Of a DNA stretch of 64,000 nt, positions 63,411-64,000 are shown in pieces. The translations under genes and the position numbers were made by a program. Numbering within the stretch: position 1 is the first letter of the stretch; each line of letters opens with the position of its first letter. Source of the DNA: CAVOGJ01 sp963700865 (GTDB lineage Bacteria > Planctomycetota > Planctomycetia > Pirellulales > Pirellulaceae); NCBI GenBank assembly GCA_963700865.1, contig CAVOZC010000007.1, forward strand, positions 1 through 64,000, read 5' to 3'. The notes beneath the pieces are model-generated. The model did not search any database, was not told the DNA's origin, and worked only from the letters and a program-made list of their open reading frames with translations.

Positions 63411-63974
63411 CTAACCTTGGGGCCCGTCGTTGCCGAAGAGGCGACGAAGTCTTGAGCGTCCGTGCAGGCCTGCCAGGTTGGCGGCCGAGCCTATCCGATC
63501 GCCGACGTTGCGACGACGTCGGCCGACCAACGGGGCTTCCCGAGGCGCCCGGTCGGGTTGATCATCCGAATCGGCGGCTGCCGGTTGCCGGGGGAGACGC
63601 GCGGCGAGTGGCCGCCGGTCATTCGTTTCCGGTACGGTGGTTGCCCGCCGCCTGGGGCGTCGCAACTTCTTGTTCGGGCATGGATAAAGTGTCGCCTGTC
63701 CCGTTTCGTCCCAATCCATGCGATAAGGAATTTCGTAGGCCGCGAAATGCACCGCCAGCCACTCGAAGCGCCGCGCATCGCTCTTGCGATCGGCCCAGGC
63801 GTTGTCGAGTCCGAACCGCCGAAAAAGGTTGTTCCAGAAATCCCGAGACGGAATGACCAATTGTCCGTCCACGGTCAGCCCGGTGACGCACAGCCGCCCC
63901 GATTTCAGACTGCGTACCGCGTGCAGCTGAATGTCCATCAATCGTGTTCGTCCGCATGCAAAGTCCAGTGCCAT
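63411..63974 (-). CDS. Unknown protein with basic C-terminus
   Basis: 187 residues from ATG 63974, supported by AAGGAG at 63981-63986 on the minus strand. The first 90 residues look folded (LHAVRSLKSGRLCVTGLTVD, then LVIPSRDFWNNLFRRFGL and RRFEWLAVHFAAYEIPYRMD). The rest is Arg/Pro-rich and probably disordered or nucleic-acid binding. No signal peptide or membrane segment. I do not recognise a family. A frameshift that lengthens the tail artificially cannot be excluded, because the last 80 residues have the Arg-rich composition of a wrong frame. It converges with the HMA lipoprotein gene. Confidence 0.55.
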   Translation of the reverse strand: MALDFACGRTRLMDIQLHAVRSLKSGRLCVTGLTVDGQLVIPSRDFWNNLFRRFGLDNAWADRKSDARRFEWLAVHFAAYEIPYRMDWDETGQATLYPCPNKKLRRPRRRATTVPETNDRRPLAARLPRQPAAADSDDQPDRAPREAPLVGRRRRNVGDRIGSAANLAGLHGRSRLRRLFGNDGPQG

Positions 63975-64000
63975 GGAAAACTCCTTCGTGGGTGCCAGGA

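Noticed and set aside
1..64000. tRNA or rRNA genes
   Set aside because: I looked for T-loop (GGTTCGA) and anticodon-stem patterns and conserved rRNA stretches and found none convincing; a covariance-model scan would be decisive.

Overview
The window looks like the chromosome of a planctomycete, most likely in or near the Pirellulales. I infer this from family content: five surface proteins ending in PEP-CTERM-type tails (one degenerate), dockerin-like 'GDANLDG..D.SDFN.WN' repeats, a DUF1559 pseudopilin-like protein, an 'NPYESP' small membrane protein, an ASPIC/UnbV-FG-GAP protein, a cysteine-type sulfatase, a PQQ-like propeller protein and a RAYT transposase with the planctomycete-style N-terminus. 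GC content is high, so long antisense ORFs are common and were left out. I saw no rRNA, tRNA or CRISPR array.

Layout. 0.1-6.4 kb: a broken GNAT/carbon-nitrogen hydrolase fusion, an MFS permease, a TAT-exported sugar isomerase-like protein, a membrane protein, a tandem array of hairpin repeats and a thioredoxin-like lipoprotein. 6.6-12.5 kb: glgX, purM, a 198-bp inverted-repeat element and dsbD. 13.0-16.4 kb: outer-membrane assembly encoded as a POTRA protein overlapping a separate Omp85 barrel. 16.5-21.4 kb: two small membrane proteins on the minus strand, then a plus-strand row of coiled-coil protein, FGE-like membrane protein and zinc-ribbon P-loop GTPase. 21.4-24.5 kb: a repeat-rich accessory block around a RAYT gene. 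24.8-33.4 kb: tsaD, an M16 peptidase with EF-hand tail, a PQQ propeller protein, a matrixin-dockerin protein and a PEP-CTERM protein. 33.7-39.3 kb: aspS and miaA diverging from hisE-hisG, then a SpoU methyltransferase. 39.3-40.1 kb: three tandem 196-bp inverted-repeat elements. 40.3-49.9 kb: a CocE-like hydrolase coupled to a sulfatase, then ileS, a zinc-ribbon RDD protein and purN, and a cysteine-rich secreted protein. 50-60.7 kb: mostly exported proteins, including PEP-CTERM, TPR, UnbV, His-rich, DUF1559, two related PEP-CTERM proteins and a TlpA lipoprotein. 60.8-64 kb: acs, an HMA-domain lipoprotein and an unknown gene.

Two themes matter to a reader. First, at least 16 single-base frameshifts break otherwise normal genes, including the essential aspS and ileS; 11 lie in the first 6.2 kb. 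Most look like sequence or assembly errors, so gene ends quoted for those loci are reconstructions. Second, non-coding repeats are abundant and structured: a 45/47-bp hairpin array, 196-bp elements with terminal inverted repeats and a central palindrome, degenerate repeats on both sides of the RAYT gene, and a 132-bp inverted-repeat element.

Metabolically the core genes are housekeeping: purine synthesis (purM, purN), histidine synthesis (hisE, hisG), tRNA charging and modification (aspS, ileS, miaA, tsaD), glycogen breakdown (glgX) and acetate activation (acs). They are scattered among genes for exported and surface proteins, as is usual for this phylum. The least explained gene groups are the coiled-coil/FGE-like/GTPase row and the His-rich/DUF1559/paired PEP-CTERM/TlpA cluster.
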